Shown one piece after another: positions 51,061 to 59,949 of a stretch of 64,000 bases of DNA. The position numbers and the translations under genes are program-made. Source of the DNA: Gammaproteobacteria bacterium (GTDB lineage Bacteria > Pseudomonadota > Gammaproteobacteria > Steroidobacterales > Foliamicaceae); the NCBI GenBank assembly GCA_009845905.1, contig VXYS01000006.1:80266-144265 (forward strand), read 5' to 3'. A model generated the notes under the pieces. That model was not told where the DNA came from and searched no databases. It saw only the letters and a program-made list of their open reading frames with translations. Positions within the stretch are counted from its first letter, which is position 1. Each line of letters begins with the position of its first letter.

Positions 51061-52200
51061 ATGTTTCTCGCGCTCCGGGATCTCGTCTTCGCCAAGGGCC
51101 GGTTTCTGCTCATGGCCGTGGTCATCGTCATGATGGCCCTGATGATGGTGCTGCTGACGGGTCTCTCAAGCGGTCTGGTAGACCGCAACATTTCCGGCAT
51201 CCGCGCCCTGCCCATCACCCACCTCGCGTTCGAATACGACGACAAGCCCACCTGGTCCAACAGCATGGTCGAACGGGCCATGTGGGACGGCTGGGCGGAC
51301 CGGCCCGGAGTAACGACTTCCACTCAGCTGGGCAACACGATGTTCAACGCCCGGACCTCCAAGGGCGAACCGATCACGCTGGCGCTCTGGGGCATGGAGC
51401 CGGGATCCTTCATCGATCCCGGCGCGGACGCCGGCCAACCCATCGGCGGCGACCCCTATGGCGTGGTGGTCAGCCGGATGCTGGTTGCGGAAAACAACGT
51501 GGAGATCGGGGATACCATCGTTCTGGACCGGGTGCTGACCGAACTCAAGGTGGTCGGTCTGCTCGACGCCCACAACAACATCGCCCACACGCCCATCGTC
51601 TATGCGCCGTTTAGCCTGTGGGCCGAAGCGTCCTACGGTCCGCCGGGAGGGCCGCCGGAAGGCGAATCGCTGCCCGACATCCTCTACGACTTCGCCACCG
51701 TGGTGGCTCTGCAGCTCGAGGAAACAACGGAGATCGCTCCCATCGACGAGGAGCTGTTCACGGTCGCGCTCGACAAGCCCATGTCGTTCGTGGCGTCCAC
51801 CGGCTACAAGGCCGAGCGGGATTCGGTGCGCATCAACCAGGGTTTCCTGCTGGTCATCGCGACGCTGATCATCGGCGCGTTCTTTTCGATCTGGACCATA
51901 CAGCGCACCCAGGAGATCGGCCTGATCAAGGCGCTGGGCGCGTCCACGGGATATCTCGTTCGCGACGCCCTGGGGCAGGTGTCCCTGCTGCTGGCCGTTG
52001 CCGTGACCTGCGGCGTGGGGATCGGATACGGCCTTGGCGACCTGATCGTCGAACGCACCGACATCCCCTACGTCATCGATATCCGCGCCATGCTGATATC
52101 CGGCGCGCTGGTCATCGGCGGCGGCCTGGTGGGGGCGGTCCTGGCGGTGCGCAGGATTGCCCGAATCGATCCGATCATTGCGCTGGGGCAGTTGCGATGA
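51061..52200 (+). CDS. ABC transporter permease, FtsX/MacB type
   Basis: A 379-residue membrane subunit with one N-terminal helix ('LMAVVIVMMALMMVLLTGL'), a periplasmic domain (about 45-260) and three C-terminal helices ending 'AVRRIARIDPIIALGQLR', the FtsX-family close. It also carries the 'RTQEIGLIKALGAS' loop of the family. Such permeases are mechanotransmitters acting with an ATPase on periplasmic partners rather than classic importers. It overlaps the ATPase start by four bases. Confidence 0.88.
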   Translation: MFLALRDLVFAKGRFLLMAVVIVMMALMMVLLTGLSSGLVDRNISGIRALPITHLAFEYDDKPTWSNSMVERAMWDGWADRPGVTTSTQLGNTMFNARTSKGEPITLALWGMEPGSFIDPGADAGQPIGGDPYGVVVSRMLVAENNVEIGDTIVLDRVLTELKVVGLLDAHNNIAHTPIVYAPFSLWAEASYGPPGGPPEGESLPDILYDFATVVALQLEETTEIAPIDEELFTVALDKPMSFVASTGYKAERDSVRINQGFLLVIATLIIGAFFSIWTIQRTQEIGLIKALGASTGYLVRDALGQVSLLLAVAVTCGVGIGYGLGDLIVERTDIPYVIDIRAMLISGALVIGGGLVGAVLAVRRIARIDPIIALGQLR

Positions 52201-52910
52201 CGCTCGCAGTCGATTCCGTATCCCTGGTCCTCGGCGACGGCGACCAGCAGGTCACCGCCCTGAACAACGTCTCGCTGACCGTGGAGGCGGGCGATCTGTG
52301 CGCCGTGATGGGACCGTCCGGAGCCGGGAAATCGAGCTTGCTGGCGGTCTGCGGCGGCCTGCTGCCGCCCACCTCCGGGCACATCGTCATCGAAGGCAAG
52401 GACCTGACCGCGCTGGGGGAAGGCGACCGGGCGCGATTGCGGCGCGAGCGAATCGGATTCATTTTCCAGCAGTCCAACCTGGTCGCCGCGTTGACCGCCA
52501 TGGACCAGCTTCTGCTGATGGCTCACATCAACGGCCGCAATCCGGACGGGGGCCACAGGGAACGGGCGGCAAGGCTCCTGGAAGAAGTGGGTCTCGCCCA
52601 CCGCGCCTCGCACCGTCCCGACCAGATGTCCGGCGGCGAACGCCAGCGGGTCGGGATAGCGCGGGCGCTGATGACCGAACCGTCGCTGTTGCTGGTGGAC
52701 GAACCGACTTCCATGCTGGACCACAGCCGCGGCGGGGAAGTGGTCGAATTGCTGGCCAGACAGACCAGAGAGCATGGCGTCGCCACGCTCATGGTCACGC
52801 ATGATCGGGCGATGCTGCCCTGGGCCGACCAGGTGGCGGAAATCGAGGACGGTTTCCTGAGCCCGCCGACATCTCCGCACCTCAACGGAGGACCTCCAGA
52901 TGAGACCTAG
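52197..52910 (+). CDS. ABC transporter ATPase, LolD/MacB type
   Basis: A 237-residue ATPase: Walker A 'GPSGAGKSSLLAV', Q-loop 'GFIFQQSNLVAALTAMDQLLLM', signature 'MSGGERQRVGIARAL', Walker B 'LLLVDEPTSMLD', H-loop 'MVTHDRAML'. The 'FQQxNL' segment is typical of the LolD/MacB/FtsE class. The stop lies 11 bases inside the next gene, so all three genes of the cassette are translationally coupled. Confidence 0.9.
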   Translation: MTLAVDSVSLVLGDGDQQVTALNNVSLTVEAGDLCAVMGPSGAGKSSLLAVCGGLLPPTSGHIVIEGKDLTALGEGDRARLRRERIGFIFQQSNLVAALTAMDQLLLMAHINGRNPDGGHRERAARLLEEVGLAHRASHRPDQMSGGERQRVGIARALMTEPSLLLVDEPTSMLDHSRGGEVVELLARQTREHGVATLMVTHDRAMLPWADQVAEIEDGFLSPPTSPHLNGGPPDET

Positions 52911-53997
52911 ACGATTTCCTTTTCCGATTCTCGGCGCCGTGGTGCTCGGCGTGGGTCTTGCCTCCATCCAGGCGCAGGAGGACCACGGCGCGCATCGCGC
53001 CCACGGATACCAGGGTCACGATATGCCGATGCCGCCGCCGGACGAACTGGGACGCCGCCGCATGGGCATGGACATGCGCGACATGCTGAGCGAGGACGTC
53101 ATCGCCGGACTGAAGGAAAAGATCGCCCTGTACGGGCTGCTCACGGACAACGAACTGCGCATCAACGTGGCGCAGATGGGCGAGAACTACACCTGGTACG
53201 TGAGCGACGCGGACGTCAGGGACGAGATCGGCGTGCTGGTCCTGTCACATGGCGTCAGCGAGGCCGGCGACAGGATCATGACCGATTCCATGCGCGCCAT
53301 CGCCGGCGAATTTCCCACGGCCATCGGTTACGGCATGGCCATGATGACCTCGTCCCACCTGCAGGCGGCCATCGACGATCTCGAGGCTGCCGGCGCCGCG
53401 ACAATCGTGCTGGTGCAGACCACGTCGACCGTCCATAACTCCATGACCCGGCAGTGGGAGTACATCCTGGGCCGGCGAGACGAGTCTTCGTACCTGACGG
53501 TCAAACCCATCGAAACCGGCGCGAAGCTCGTTTTCGCCCCGCACATGGACGACCACCCGCTGATCGCCGAAATCCTGTCCGATCATGCGCTGGAAATCAG
53601 CACGGACCCGGACAACGAAGCCTTGTTCCTGGTCGCCCACGGCCCGGAGGACGACTTCGACAACGAGCTCGACCTTCCGGTGATCGAGAGCCTGGCCGAG
53701 CAGGTCAAGGCGGCGACCGGAATCAGCGAGGTGCGGGCCATCAATCTGCAGGACGACGCCATCCCTCCCGTGCGCGAGGGCAACGTGAGGCAACTGAAAC
53801 GCTGGATGCAGCAGGCGCAACGCAAGGGCAAGAAACTGATCGTCGTGTCGCCGGCTTCTTCCGCGGACGGTTTGCAGCACCACATCAGGCAGGATCTGAT
53901 CGGCCTGGACTACACGTTCAACGAGAAAGGCCTGTCACAGCACCCCAATTTCACCGAATGGGTCGTGATTACCGTCCAACAGACGATCAGCGGGTAA
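52900..53997 (+). CDS. Exported CbiX-like protein with His/Met-rich N-terminus
   Basis: A 365-residue protein. Signal peptide 1-25 ('GAVVLGVGLASIQA'). Residues 28-62 are rich in His and Met ('HGAHRAHGYQGHDMPMPPP', 'RRRMGMDMRDM'), a metal-binding pattern. Two half-domains resemble the CbiX/sirohydrochlorin chelatase fold: 'GVLVLSHGVSEAGDRI' with His117 and 'ALFLVAHGPEDDFDNE' with His247, where CbiX enzymes have their metal-binding His. Known CbiX acts in the cytosol, so an exported form coupled to an FtsX/LolD-type ABC cassette is unusual. It may chelate, sense or load a divalent metal in the periplasm (inference). The 3' end overlaps the convergent CoA ligase gene by 11 bases. Confidence 0.7.
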   Translation: MRPRRFPFPILGAVVLGVGLASIQAQEDHGAHRAHGYQGHDMPMPPPDELGRRRMGMDMRDMLSEDVIAGLKEKIALYGLLTDNELRINVAQMGENYTWYVSDADVRDEIGVLVLSHGVSEAGDRIMTDSMRAIAGEFPTAIGYGMAMMTSSHLQAAIDDLEAAGAATIVLVQTTSTVHNSMTRQWEYILGRRDESSYLTVKPIETGAKLVFAPHMDDHPLIAEILSDHALEISTDPDNEALFLVAHGPEDDFDNELDLPVIESLAEQVKAATGISEVRAINLQDDAIPPVREGNVRQLKRWMQQAQRKGKKLIVVSPASSADGLQHHIRQDLIGLDYTFNEKGLSQHPNFTEWVVITVQQTISG

Positions 53998-55369
53998 CGA
54001 GGCGGCGGGGTTTCTGGCGGGATTCGGAGCCGGTGAGCTCCCCAAGCGCTCCCCGCTCGCGCAGCGTTACCGGCACCCGGACGCCCAGCCGTTCACGAAT
54101 CAGCGCGCCGAAGCGATCCGCCAGGCCCGGCAGCCGCGGATCGTCGGCTTCAATCTCGATGTGGAGCTGTTCGCCCTCGCGCACGCAGAGGTAGTCGCCG
54201 GCGTATTCCTCCAGATCGACCAGCACGGCGGCGGCCGCCTCGGGGTAGAAATTGATGCCCTTGAACTTCACCATGTTGTCGCTGCGACCCAGGAAACCCG
54301 CGATCCGCTCGAACGGCAACCCCAGCGCGTTGTTCCCGGCCAGCCGCGCGCTCATGTCCCGCGTGTTGAAGCGGATGATGGGATAGGCGTCGTCCTTGTA
54401 CAGGCAGGTGCAGACCAGTTCGCCGGCCTCGCCGTCGGCCGCCGGGCGCTGGCTGTCGGGGTCGAGGATTTCGAGGAAGTGGGCGTCCTCCATGACGTGC
54501 ATGCCATCGAGATCGGGGCCTTCGGTGGCGATCAGCCCGGTGTCGCCCACGCCGTACCAGTCGTAGACCGTTTCCGCCGCCCAGGCTTGGGCCAGTTCAT
54601 CGCGCGGCATCAGCCCCAGGTGAGTGGAAATCATTCGCACCCGAATGTCGCGTCCCGGCTCCAGCCCCCGGCTGCGCGCGGTATCCGCCAGCTTGCGAAG
54701 GTAGTCGGCAAAGCCCACCAGCACGGTGGCGCCGAAGCGCGCCATGTTCGCCACCTGGCTGACCGAGGGCGTCTCGTTGCCGGCGCCGGCCGACAGCATC
54801 AGCGCCCGGGTGTAGTGCAACGCGGCCTCGCGCACGAAGTGCCCGGCGTTCACCATCCCGTGCGCGTAACTCGAGTGCACGACATCGCCGTCCTTCAGCC
54901 CCTGCAGCAGCCAGGCGCGCGCCACCATGAGCGCCTGCAGTTCGCGGCTCCGCGGTCCGAAGAAGATCGGCTGCGGCGCGCCGGTCGTGCCGCTCGTTGT
55001 CTGCATGACCAGCCCTGCCGGGCCGGCCCGCGGACCGTCGTCGCGATGGGCGTGGTAGTCGCCGAAGGGCGGGTTCGCCTCGACGCTGTTCATGAGATCG
55101 GACTTGGAGAAGACCGGCAGCCTTTCCAGGTCCTCCAGGCTCTGCACGTCGCCCGGCTCCAGCCCCGCTTCTCCCCACAGCCTGCGGTAAAACGGAGTGG
55201 CCCAGGCGCGCTCCAGGCAGCGCCGGAAGCGTCCTTCCTGGATAGCGCGCAACTCGTCGCGGCCCATGCCCGCGAAGCGCGTGATGAAGTCGTCTCCCAG
55301 CGGGTATTCGCGCCTCAGCCCCGCCGGGTTGGCGACTGAAAAATAATCGGGCAGATGGTTTGCGCTCAT
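53987..55369 (-). CDS. Phenylacetate-CoA ligase-like AMP-forming ligase
   Basis: A 460-residue adenylate-forming enzyme of the PaaK type. The start 'PLGDDFITRFAGMGRDELRAIQEGRFRRCLERAW' fits the family, the P-loop is 'TTSGTTGAPQPIFFG', and 'WYGVGDTGLIATEG', 'IIRFNTRDMSARL' and 'GRSDNMVKFKGINFYPEA' cover later motifs. It likely converts an aryl or alkyl carboxylic acid to its CoA thioester, or shunts it to the PaaK-like branch. The start at 55369 is used; the frame is open further upstream without homology. Divergent from DUF2891. Confidence 0.85.
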   Translation of the reverse strand: MSANHLPDYFSVANPAGLRREYPLGDDFITRFAGMGRDELRAIQEGRFRRCLERAWATPFYRRLWGEAGLEPGDVQSLEDLERLPVFSKSDLMNSVEANPPFGDYHAHRDDGPRAGPAGLVMQTTSGTTGAPQPIFFGPRSRELQALMVARAWLLQGLKDGDVVHSSYAHGMVNAGHFVREAALHYTRALMLSAGAGNETPSVSQVANMARFGATVLVGFADYLRKLADTARSRGLEPGRDIRVRMISTHLGLMPRDELAQAWAAETVYDWYGVGDTGLIATEGPDLDGMHVMEDAHFLEILDPDSQRPAADGEAGELVCTCLYKDDAYPIIRFNTRDMSARLAGNNALGLPFERIAGFLGRSDNMVKFKGINFYPEAAAAVLVDLEEYAGDYLCVREGEQLHIEIEADDPRLPGLADRFGALIRERLGVRVPVTLRERGALGELTGSESRQKPRRLVTR

Positions 55370-55465
55370 GGCTGAAGGAGAGGATAGCCGACGGACGGCT
55401 TCGGGCGAATAGCCGGGACGTGATCCCTGCGATGCGCACGGCGCCACGGTGGTACCATCCGGCGA

Positions 55466-56602
55466 ATGTTGGCAGGCACGATCGCCCTTCTTGCTGTGGG
55501 CGCAGGCGGCGTAGCCGCTGCCGATCCCCAAACGGACATCCCGATCATGGGAGAAGCCGCGATGCCGCGCTTCGATCAGCCGCTCACGCACGAGCAAGCC
55601 GCGGCGTTCTCGGGGCTGGCGCTGGATTGCATCGTGACGGAATATCCGAACAAGCCGGGACAGGTGATGCTGGGCGAAGAGTCGGTTCTGACTCCACGGC
55701 AACTCCATCCCGTTTTCTATGGTTGCTTCGACTGGCACTCGGCGGTGCATGGCCATTGGCTGCTCGTTCGTCTGCTCAAACTCTATCCCGGACATCCGGC
55801 TGCGGAACTGACCCGCAGCGTGCTGGAGGCGCAATTCAGCACCCAGGCCTTACTGGAGGAAGCGGAGTATTTTGACGAGGACCAGAATCGTTCTTTCGAG
55901 CGTATGTACGGCTGGGCCTGGCTTTTGCGACTGGCGGTGGAGCTTCGCACGTTCGAGGATCCCTACGCCCGCCAGTGGTTACTGCGACTGGCGCCGCTGG
56001 AGCAGCGCATCGTGGCATTGATGATGGGCTACCTTCCCCGCCTGGACTGGCCGGTGCGAACGGGGGTGCATCCGAACACCGCATTCGCGCTGGGCCAGGG
56101 TCTGGACTACGCGCGGGCAACAGGGCAGGGCGAGCTTCAGCAATTGCTGGTTGAAAGAAGCCTCGCCTATTACGCCGCCGACCGTGCTTATCCAGTGAAT
56201 TACGAGCCCAGCGGCGAGGATTTCTTTTCCGCGGCGCTGGCGGAGGCGGACCTGATGCGCCGGGTCCTTGACTCGGCGGAATATTCCGATTGGCTGGACG
56301 GTTTCTTTCCCGCCCTGCGGGAAGGCGAACTGGGCCGGCTGCTGCAGCCGGCCACTGTCAGCGACGTGACCGACGGCAAGATCGTCCATCTGGCCGGTCT
56401 GAACCTGCACCGGGCCTGGACCATGCGGTCCGTGGCTCGCGCATTGCCGGCGGGCGATCCTCGCGCCGGCGTGCTGCTGGCGTCCGCCGTAGACCATATG
56501 GCGGCGGGCCTCGACTACGTTTTCAGCGGGCACTACGAGGGAGAGCACTGGCTGGCGACTTTCGCGATCTACGGATTGACCGACGTGGATGCAAGGCAAT
56601 GA
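55466..56602 (+). CDS. DUF2891 family exported protein
   Basis: A 378-residue protein with a short signal ('LAGTIALLAVGAGGVAAA') and an all-helical mature domain. Family landmarks include 'LHPVFYGCFDWHSAVHGHWLLVRLL' and 'GVHPNTAFALGQGLDYA'. The fold looks like an (alpha/alpha) barrel as in glycoside-processing enzymes, with the conserved 'DWHSxVHGHW' as a possible active or metal site. Function not established. It overlaps the UbiD gene start by four bases (ATGA). Confidence 0.8.
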   Translation: MLAGTIALLAVGAGGVAAADPQTDIPIMGEAAMPRFDQPLTHEQAAAFSGLALDCIVTEYPNKPGQVMLGEESVLTPRQLHPVFYGCFDWHSAVHGHWLLVRLLKLYPGHPAAELTRSVLEAQFSTQALLEEAEYFDEDQNRSFERMYGWAWLLRLAVELRTFEDPYARQWLLRLAPLEQRIVALMMGYLPRLDWPVRTGVHPNTAFALGQGLDYARATGQGELQQLLVERSLAYYAADRAYPVNYEPSGEDFFSAALAEADLMRRVLDSAEYSDWLDGFFPALREGELGRLLQPATVSDVTDGKIVHLAGLNLHRAWTMRSVARALPAGDPRAGVLLASAVDHMAAGLDYVFSGHYEGEHWLATFAIYGLTDVDARQ

Positions 56603-58038
56603 GTGCCGCTGCAGCTGTTGCCGGAGTGCGGGACGGCCTGCTTGCCTGGCTGGAGGCGCTCGGTGACGCGGTTCTTCGCCTCGACGAGCCGGTGGCGGTG
56701 GAATACGAGGCCACCGCGTTGCAGCACGCGCTGGACGCCGAGGGCCGTTATCCGCCCGTCTGGGTGCGGCAGCCACGGCTTGCCGATGGACGGATATCGC
56801 CCTTCGGCCTGGTCACGAACCTGACCGCCAGCCGCGAACTGGTCTGCTCGGCGCTGGGACTGGCCGATCATCGCACGGCGGCTGCCTGGTGGGCCGGGCG
56901 CCAGGAACATAGAGTCGAACCGGTCGCCATGCCGGCCGAGGCTGCGCCCGTGCGTGAGATTGTTCTTGCGGGCGGCGAAGTGGATTTGCGTTTGTTGCCG
57001 GCCACGGTTCAGCATCAGGGAAACCCCGGCCCTTACCTCACCGCGGCCCACGCGACCACGTGCGATCCCGAGTCAGGCATCGACAACTCGGCGATCCAGC
57101 GCTGCTGGATCAAGGACGCCCGAACCATGAGCTGGTTTCCGTATCCGAATTCCCACAATGCGCGCAATATGCGCGCCTGGCACGAACGGGGCGAGCCCTG
57201 TCCGGTAGCGTTCTGGATCGGTCACCATCCGGCGGTAAGCGTGGCGGCCCAGGTCAAGCTGGGTTACCCGGAAAGCCACTGGCCCGCGGCCGGCGGGCTG
57301 ATCGGCGAACCGGTCCGGCTCACTCCGTCGCTCAACTTCGACGGCAGGCTGCTCGTTCCGGCGGATGCGGAAATCGTGATCGAGGGGCTGGCCCATCCCG
57401 GCGCCACGGCCCCGGACGGGCCGTTCGCCGAGTACACGGGCTTTCTCGGGCCGGCCGTGGACGCGCCGGTCTGCGAAGTCCTGTCGATTACGCACCGCAA
57501 GGGCGCGGTGCTGCATGACTGCGGCTCCGGCCTGGCCGACAACCTGACTCCGGACAACATCGCCATGGAGGGCAAGCTGTTTTCGCTGGCGCGCGCCGTG
57601 TCGCCGCGCCTGATCAACGTGCACGCGCCAGCCGAGGGCCGGCGATTCCTGGCCCTGCTGCAGTTCGACGGCGCCCTTGCGGGGGAAGTCCGCGACGCGC
57701 TGGCGGCAGTGCTTGCCTGGCGCCGCGTCAAGACGGCCGTGGCGCTGGATTCGGACATCGACCTGTTCGATGCGCAGCAGATCAACTGGGCGCTGGCCAC
57801 GCGCTTTCAGTGGGACCGCGACCTGATCCGGGTCGACGATCTTTCAACCTCGTTGCTCGACCCGTCGCTGGAACCCGGGCGCAAGACGGCTTCCAAGGCG
57901 GGACTGGACGCGACCCTGCCGCGCCATCCGTCCACGCCTCCGGTCGCGCATCCCGATCCCGAGGCGCTGGAGAAGGCTGCCGCACTGTTGAAACAGCTCA
58001 CCGGGACGGGTCTGGCGGACGGCTGGCCCGTAAAATGA
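56599..58038 (+). CDS. UbiD family decarboxylase (second copy)
   Basis: A 479-residue UbiD-superfamily enzyme: 'QHQGNPGPYLTAAHATTCDPESG', 'PVAFWIGHHPAVSVAAQ', the active-site segment 'APDGPFAEYTGFLGPAVDAPVCEV' and 'CGSGLADNLTPDNIAMEGKL'. The first of the conserved Glu residues is Asp here ('PDGPFAE'), while the second Glu is kept. It differs from the 33.2 kb UbiD in length and sequence, so the two are not recent duplicates. The DUF2891-UbiD-DUF1838-DUF1838 order suggests one operon; two hairpins follow the stop. Confidence 0.85.
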   Translation: MSAAAAVAGVRDGLLAWLEALGDAVLRLDEPVAVEYEATALQHALDAEGRYPPVWVRQPRLADGRISPFGLVTNLTASRELVCSALGLADHRTAAAWWAGRQEHRVEPVAMPAEAAPVREIVLAGGEVDLRLLPATVQHQGNPGPYLTAAHATTCDPESGIDNSAIQRCWIKDARTMSWFPYPNSHNARNMRAWHERGEPCPVAFWIGHHPAVSVAAQVKLGYPESHWPAAGGLIGEPVRLTPSLNFDGRLLVPADAEIVIEGLAHPGATAPDGPFAEYTGFLGPAVDAPVCEVLSITHRKGAVLHDCGSGLADNLTPDNIAMEGKLFSLARAVSPRLINVHAPAEGRRFLALLQFDGALAGEVRDALAAVLAWRRVKTAVALDSDIDLFDAQQINWALATRFQWDRDLIRVDDLSTSLLDPSLEPGRKTASKAGLDATLPRHPSTPPVAHPDPEALEKAAALLKQLTGTGLADGWPVK

Positions 58039-58084
58039 CCAGGGCCAACAGGCCCTGGACTATGCGAACGCCCCGATGGGCGTT
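58039..58084. terminator. Two hairpins after the UbiD stop
   Basis: CCAGGGCC-AACA-GGCCCTGG (58039-58058) begins at the base after the stop codon, and AACGCCC-CGAT-GGGCGTT (58067-58084) follows. Both are perfect. No T-run follows, so they may attenuate rather than stop transcription into the DUF1838 genes. Confidence 0.5.
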
Positions 58085-58117
58085 ATGCTGCGCCCGACAA
58101 ATGGGAGGAAAAGAGAA

Positions 58118-59017
58118 ATGAGATATCCACTCCGCGCGGCGCTGGGCGGCGCCGTGCTGCTGATCCTGGGCTCGGCGGCGACGGCCGCCGAGAGGCTGGA
58201 TCCGGTCAACCCGGACCATGCCATTCTTCTCGGACAGAAGATGAACTGTTCGCTGAACGAAGGCGAAACGATCCTCTACTGGTGGCAGGGCGGCGCCATG
58301 AGCCGCATGCCGGGCGAGAAGGACCGACATATCTTCAACGTGCAGGGCATGAACATACGCCAGTGCAAGAACTTCGAGGATCCGGAACGCGGCCATGGCT
58401 ACCGTTCGGTGTCCCGGGAACTGCTGATCTACCTGGATCCGGACACCAACGAGGTGCTGCGCACCTGGACCAACCCGTGGACCGGCGAGGAAGTGGAAGT
58501 GCTGCACGTGGCCAACGATCCGGTCAACATGCGCGGTCCTGCGTACGCGCGGCGCCCCGACGGAACGGGCATCACCTTCAACGGGCGCTTCATGAAAGGC
58601 CGCGTCTGGACCACCGGATTCGCGCCGCTGTTCTACACCAACCCGCTGGCCGGCGAGTACCAGGAGTACGTGGGCGGCACCTATCACGCGATGGAAATGC
58701 TGAACGCCTATGCCTACGAGGACGAGCTGCTGGATCCCGAACTCCCGACGCTCAAGCGCTACACCCTGTCCTGGGCGCGCACTTCGAAGTGGCTGCCGTG
58801 GATGAAGATGGGCGATCGCCCCGGGATGATGATCTTCACGACCGTCGGCAAACGCGTTGCCGGGATCGATGACCTGACCGAGCCGCTGCTGAGCGAACTG
58901 CGCAACAACTATCCCGACTACGCCGAGCCGCCGCCCCTGGACGATGCGCGGCCCAACGTGACCAGCTGGTCGTATTTCGGATCGATGACCGAGCCGGAGG
59001 GGGAATGGAGACAATGA
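58118..59017 (+). CDS. DUF1838 family exported protein (copy 3)
   Basis: A 299-residue protein. A Sec-type signal ('LGGAVLLILGSAATAAE') replaces the Tat-like signals of the 20 kb copies. The mature part follows DUF1838: 'INVQGMNIRQC'-type segment, 'SRELLIYLDPDTNEVLRTWTNP', 'HVANDPVN', 'SWARTSKWLPWMKMGDRPG'. Compared with copies 1 and 2 it shares the 'LDPxTxEVLxTWxNP' and 'W-LPWM-MG' frames but is clearly a separate branch. The start at 58118 has GGGAGGA upstream. It overlaps copy 4. Confidence 0.78.
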   Translation: MRYPLRAALGGAVLLILGSAATAAERLDPVNPDHAILLGQKMNCSLNEGETILYWWQGGAMSRMPGEKDRHIFNVQGMNIRQCKNFEDPERGHGYRSVSRELLIYLDPDTNEVLRTWTNPWTGEEVEVLHVANDPVNMRGPAYARRPDGTGITFNGRFMKGRVWTTGFAPLFYTNPLAGEYQEYVGGTYHAMEMLNAYAYEDELLDPELPTLKRYTLSWARTSKWLPWMKMGDRPGMMIFTTVGKRVAGIDDLTEPLLSELRNNYPDYAEPPPLDDARPNVTSWSYFGSMTEPEGEWRQ

Positions 59018-59934
59018 AAGCAAGAAAAACTGTACGCGCCCTGGCCGGATTGACCGGGGCGCTGTCGCTGGCGGCGGGCGCCGCGTACGCCGGGCAACTG
59101 AATCTCGACGACCCCGACGACATCATTCGGCTGCGGATGAAGGTCAGCTGCTCGCTGAACGACGGCGAGACGGCGCTGTACTGGTGGGAGGGACGCATGT
59201 ACTCCCGCAAGCCGGCCGAAAAGGACCGCCATCTGTTCAACGTACAGGGCATGAACATCCGCCACTGCGAAACCCTGAGCGACCCCGTGCGCGGCCTGGG
59301 TTATGTCGCCCGCTCGCGGGAACTGATGTTCTACCTGGACCCGGAGACCAACGAGATCCTCAGGACCTGGACCAATCCCTGGACCGGCGAGGAAGTGGAA
59401 GTCGTGCAGGTGGCCAATGATCCGCCCGGCAACTACCGCGAGAACTGGGCCCGCGACGAGGAAGGCAATCCCACGGCGACGCTGTCCAATTTCTTCAAGG
59501 ACGGCGTGATGATGAACGGCGGCGGCGCCGCGCGGCTCTTCTACAGCAATCCCCTGGGTGGCGATTACCAGCAATCCGTGGGCGGAATCTATCATGCGAT
59601 GGAGTTCGGTACGGGAGCCTCGCCCGTCGATGAGATCCTGGATGCGGACATTCCGGTGGCGCAGGACCGGATCATTTCGTGGGGGCGCGTTTCCAAGTGG
59701 CTTCCGTGGATGAAGATGGGCGACCGCCCCGGCGTCGCGGTGTTCCATACCGCCGGGATGCGCCTGAGCAGCTACGACGAATTGCCGGCCGTGGTGATGG
59801 ATGAAATCAACTTGAATCACCCGGAATACGTCGAGCCGCCGCCGATACGCACCGAGAACCCCAGGGAAACGTCCTGGACCGTGTTCAAGGACCACATCGA
59901 CGCACAGCGCGCCGAGGAGAGCCAGGCCGACTAG
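59005..59934 (+). CDS. DUF1838 family exported protein (copy 4)
   Basis: A 309-residue paralogue of copy 3 with which it shares long segments ('EKDRHLFNVQGMNIRHC', 'YLDPETNEILRTWTNPWTG', 'SKWLPWMKMGDRPG'). The signal is Sec-like ('GLTGALSLAAGAAYA'). The start at 59005 has GGAGGGGG upstream, while ATG at 59014 would give an ATGA overlap with the previous stop; either leaves the signal intact. Cys residues in 'SCSLNDGET' and 'IRHCETL' are conserved with copy 3 and may pair. Function unknown. Confidence 0.78.
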   Translation: METMKARKTVRALAGLTGALSLAAGAAYAGQLNLDDPDDIIRLRMKVSCSLNDGETALYWWEGRMYSRKPAEKDRHLFNVQGMNIRHCETLSDPVRGLGYVARSRELMFYLDPETNEILRTWTNPWTGEEVEVVQVANDPPGNYRENWARDEEGNPTATLSNFFKDGVMMNGGGAARLFYSNPLGGDYQQSVGGIYHAMEFGTGASPVDEILDADIPVAQDRIISWGRVSKWLPWMKMGDRPGVAVFHTAGMRLSSYDELPAVVMDEINLNHPEYVEPPPIRTENPRETSWTVFKDHIDAQRAEESQAD

Positions 59935-59949
59935 GCTGCTGATCCCGCC

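Noticed and set aside
55370-55834. N-terminal extension of the CoA ligase by 155 residues
   Set aside because: The extension is antisense to the start of DUF2891, whose signal peptide and family motifs are convincing; the ligase family N-terminus is at 55369.
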